Positions 5,490-7,623 of a stretch of 7,623 nucleotides of DNA are shown here, in pieces. Source of the DNA: Gammaproteobacteria bacterium (GTDB lineage Bacteria > Pseudomonadota > Gammaproteobacteria > Steroidobacterales > Steroidobacteraceae); assembly GCA_030040525.1 (NCBI GenBank), contig JASHTN010000184.1, forward strand, positions 1 through 7,623. The letters run 5' to 3'. Below the pieces are notes generated by a model that did no database searches, was not told the origin of the DNA, and saw only the letters and a program-made list of their open reading frames with translations. The first letter of the stretch is position 1, and every line of letters starts with the position of its first letter. Position numbers and translations under genes: made by a program.

Positions 5490-5501
5490 AAACAATTGTT
5501 T
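5490..5501. promoter_or_regulatory. AT-rich 12-bp palindrome directly before the hppA ribosome binding site
   Basis: AAACAATTGTTT is a perfect palindrome in an otherwise very GC-rich leader and ends 2 nt before the Shine-Dalgarno. It could be a DNA operator within the transcribed leader. It could also be an unstructured AU-rich segment that helps ribosome protein S1 bind; with no loop it is a poor RNA hairpin. No known regulator site is recognised. Confidence 0.45.
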
Positions 5502-5503
5502 TC

Positions 5504-5510
5504 AGGGGAG
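5504..5510 (+). promoter_or_regulatory. hppA: Strong Shine-Dalgarno that fixes the hppA start
   Basis: AGGGGAG lies 6 nt before the ATG at 5517-5519, the best ribosome binding site in the window. It rules out the in-frame TTG at 5496, which lies upstream of this site and inside the palindrome. Confidence 0.8.
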
Positions 5511-5516
5511 TCCTCG

Positions 5517-7571
5517 ATGGATGCCACCACGTGGCTATGGGCCGCCGTTGCGGCCGGTGTGCTCGCCGTCCTCTACGGCGTGTTCTCGATGGCTTCGATC
5601 CTGCGCCTGCCGGCCGGCAGCGCGCGCATGCAGGAGATCGCCGCGGCGATTCAGGCGGGCGCCAAGGCGTACCTCAACCGCCAGTACAGCACTATCCTCA
5701 TCGTGGGAGTGGTGCTGTTCCTCATCATCGGCTTCTCACCGATCGGCTGGCCGACGGCGGGGGGCTTTGCGGTCGGGGCGCTGCTCTCGGGTCTCGCCGG
5801 CTACATCGGCATGAATATCTCCGTGCGCGCCAACGTGCGCACCGCCCAGGCCGCGACCGGCGGGTTGAATCCGGCGCTCACCGTGGCCTTCCGCGGCGGC
5901 GCCATCACCGGCATGCTGGTGGTGGGCCTGGGTCTCATCGGCGTCGCCGGCTACTACCTGCTGCTGCGGCAGATGGCCTCGATCGGCGCCGCGGGGGCGC
6001 TGCACGCGCTGGTCGGGCTCGCCTTCGGCGGCTCGCTCATCTCGATCTTCGCGCGCCTGGGGGGCGGCATCTTCACCAAGGGCGCCGACGTGGGCGCGGA
6101 CCTGGTCGGCAAGGTGGAAGCCGGGATCCCCGAGGATGACCCGCGCAACCCGGCGGTGATCGCCGATAACGTCGGCGACAACGTGGGCGACTGCGCCGGA
6201 ATGGCCGCGGACCTGTTCGAGACCTACGCTGTCACCATCGTCGCGACGATGCTGCTCGGCGGGCTGCTGTTCGCACCGCAGGGGGCGCAGGCGGCGCTCG
6301 ATGCGGTGATCTTCCCCCTGGCGCTCGGCGCAGCCTCGATCGTCGCCTCGATCTTCGGCACCTTTTTTGTGTCCGCGGGTGCCGGCGGCAAGATCATGGG
6401 CGCACTCTACAAGGGCGTGATCGTCACCGGGATAGTCTCGGCGGTGGCCTTCTACTTCATCACCCAGCGGCTGATGCCGGGCAACGCGCAGAGCCTGTAC
6501 TTCTGTGCGCTGATCGGGCTCGCGCTCACCGCCGCCATGATCATGATCACCGAGTACTACACCGCCACCGAATACAGCCCGGTGCGCAAGGTGGCGGCCG
6601 CCTCGCAGACCGGTCACGCCACCAACATCATCGCGGGCCTCGGCGTGTCGATGAAGGCGACCGCGCTCCCGGTGATCGCGGTGTGCCTGGCCATCTGGGG
6701 TGCCTACACGCTCGGCGGCCTGTATGGCCTGGCGATCGCCGCCACCGCCATGCTGTCGCTTACCGGCATGATCGTCGCGCTCGATGCCTACGGTCCGATC
6801 ACCGACAACGCCGGGGGCATCGCCGAGATGGCCGGCCTGCCCAAGGAGGTGCGCAACGTCACCGACCCGCTCGATGCCGTCGGCAACACCACCAAGGCCG
6901 TGACCAAGGGCTACGCGATCGGCTCGGCCGGCCTCGCAGCGCTGGTGCTGTTCGGCGACTACACGCACAACCTCGAGGCCGCCGGCAAGCTCACCAATTT
7001 CTCGCTCTCGGATCCGGCGGTCATCATCGGCCTGTTCATCGGCGGACTGGTGCCGTACCTCTTCGGTGCCATGGCCATGGAGGCCGTCGGCCGCGCCGCC
7101 GGCTCGGTCGTCAACGAGGTGCGCCGCCAGTTCCGCGAGATCAAGGGCATCATGACCGGCGCCGACAAGCCCGACTACTCGCGCGCCGTGGACCTGCTGA
7201 CGCGCGCGGCGATCCGCGAGATGATCGTGCCGTCGCTGCTGCCGATCCTGGCGCCGATCGTGCTGGTGCTGGTGATGAACGCGCTCATGGGACATGGCGC
7301 CGGCGTGCGCGCGCTCGGCGGGCTCCTGATCGGCACCATCGTCACGGGCCTGTTCGTCGCCATCTCGATGACCACCGGCGGCGGCGCCTGGGACAATGCC
7401 AAGAAATACATCGAGGAAGGCAATTTCGGCGGCAAGGGCTCGGACACCCACAAGGCGGCCGTCACAGGCGATACGGTCGGCGACCCCTATAAGGACACCG
7501 CCGGACCTGCGATCAACCCGCTGATCAAGATCATCAACATCGTGGCGCTGCTGCTGGTGCCGCTGCTCTGA
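5517..7571 (+). CDS. hppA: K+-independent proton-translocating membrane pyrophosphatase
   Basis: HppA is an inner-membrane pump that hydrolyses PPi to two Pi and moves protons outward, or makes PPi from the proton gradient. The 684-residue protein is of normal bacterial length with many hydrophobic helices, about 16 in the family. The PPi-site motifs are intact: DX7KXE at residues 191-201 (Asp191, Lys199, Glu201), DNVGDNVGD at 217-225, and the C-terminal GDTVGDPYKD at 651-660. DLFETY carries the conserved membrane Glu of the gate region. In GNTTKAVTK, Lys460 and Thr463 replace the Ala and Gly of K+-dependent enzymes, which marks the K+-independent H+-pumping subfamily. It begins at ATG 5517 behind a strong ribosome binding site, has its own likely promoter, and follows pfp. 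Together they use PPi either as phosphoryl donor or as ion-motive energy. A strong hairpin follows the stop by 8 nt. Confidence 0.98.
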   Translation: MDATTWLWAAVAAGVLAVLYGVFSMASILRLPAGSARMQEIAAAIQAGAKAYLNRQYSTILIVGVVLFLIIGFSPIGWPTAGGFAVGALLSGLAGYIGMNISVRANVRTAQAATGGLNPALTVAFRGGAITGMLVVGLGLIGVAGYYLLLRQMASIGAAGALHALVGLAFGGSLISIFARLGGGIFTKGADVGADLVGKVEAGIPEDDPRNPAVIADNVGDNVGDCAGMAADLFETYAVTIVATMLLGGLLFAPQGAQAALDAVIFPLALGAASIVASIFGTFFVSAGAGGKIMGALYKGVIVTGIVSAVAFYFITQRLMPGNAQSLYFCALIGLALTAAMIMITEYYTATEYSPVRKVAAASQTGHATNIIAGLGVSMKATALPVIAVCLAIWGAYTLGGLYGLAIAATAMLSLTGMIVALDAYGPITDNAGGIAEMAGLPKEVRNVTDPLDAVGNTTKAVTKGYAIGSAGLAALVLFGDYTHNLEAAGKLTNFSLSDPAVIIGLFIGGLVPYLFGAMAMEAVGRAAGSVVNEVRRQFREIKGIMTGADKPDYSRAVDLLTRAAIREMIVPSLLPILAPIVLVLVMNALMGHGAGVRALGGLLIGTIVTGLFVAISMTTGGGAWDNAKKYIEEGNFGGKGSDTHKAAVTGDTVGDPYKDTAGPAINPLIKIINIVALLLVPLL

Positions 7572-7579
7572 TTTGATTG

Positions 7580-7606
7580 GTCAAAATCGCCTGCGGCGAT
7601 TTTGAC
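7580..7606. terminator. Perfect 12-bp hairpin after hppA, probable terminator
   Basis: Arms GTCAAAATCGCC (7580-7591) and GGCGATTTTGAC (7595-7606) pair perfectly around a TGC loop, 8 nt after the hppA stop. Read as a shorter stem (TCGCC/GGCGA), it has an A4 run before and a T4 run after, the layout of a bidirectional intrinsic terminator. The remaining bases to the window edge (7607-7623) show nothing I can assign. Confidence 0.72.
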
Positions 7607-7623
7607 GGACATCAGCTTCGTTG

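Noticed and set aside
4065..5495. 476-codon open frame antisense to pfp
   Set aside because: Shadow of pfp: Arg/Asp/His-rich composition with no recognisable motif, and it covers two promoter candidates.
5496..5516. TTG start for hppA seven codons upstream
   Set aside because: It precedes the Shine-Dalgarno and lies in the palindrome; the ATG at 5517 has ideal spacing and gives literature residue numbering.
5736..7451. 571-codon open frame antisense to hppA
   Set aside because: Shadow of hppA, with His/Arg/Asp-rich low-complexity composition and no motif.
1..7623. Mobile element, CRISPR, toxin-antitoxin, defence or phage genes
   Set aside because: Nearly all the DNA is filled by housekeeping genes, and no transposase, repeat array or such gene is present.

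Overview
The window is GC-rich (by eye near 70% G+C) chromosomal DNA from a proteobacterium, most likely a gammaproteobacterium. The evidence is a full-length Mpl murein-recycling ligase close to the E. coli protein, an RNase D with an HRDC region, an adenylate kinase of E. coli-like length, and a short PPi-dependent phosphofructokinase beside a K+-independent proton pyrophosphatase. That last pairing is known from methanotrophs and other GC-rich gammaproteobacteria. I cannot name the genus from sequence alone. There are no mobile elements, CRISPR arrays, RNA genes or phage genes.

Layout from left to right. The last 29 codons of an unidentified plus-strand gene end at 91 and are followed by a perfect 12-bp hairpin (97-123). 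A minus-strand pair follows: a five-helix membrane protein of unknown function (1563-2108) upstream of mpl (146-1549), 13 bp apart and probably one transcript. A short divergent region (2109-2164) separates this pair from plus-strand rnd (2165-3247), which starts with TTG. rnd and minus-strand adk (3248-3907) converge with their stop codons touching and no spacer. adk and plus-strand pfp (4104-5372) diverge from a 196-bp region holding a sigma70-like adk promoter, several inverted repeats and a textbook four-tract G-quadruplex motif. pfp is followed, after 144 bp with two tandem hairpins, an extended -10 promoter and an AT-rich palindrome, by hppA (5517-7571). A second 12-bp hairpin of the same design as the first lies just after hppA.

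Functionally the right half is a pyrophosphate and adenylate energy neighbourhood. Biosynthetic activation reactions yield AMP and PPi. Adk returns AMP to ADP, Pfp uses PPi instead of ATP for fructose 6-phosphate phosphorylation (reversibly), and HppA couples PPi hydrolysis to proton pumping. The left half is housekeeping: Mpl recycles murein tripeptide and RNase D trims stable RNA 3' ends.

I found no previously undescribed multi-gene system. The points most worth a second look are regulatory or structural: the G-quadruplex and stacked inverted repeats between adk and pfp, the pair of covarying TGC-loop hairpins at the two ends, the AT palindrome before the hppA ribosome binding site, the TTG start of rnd, and the three-cysteine LID of Adk.
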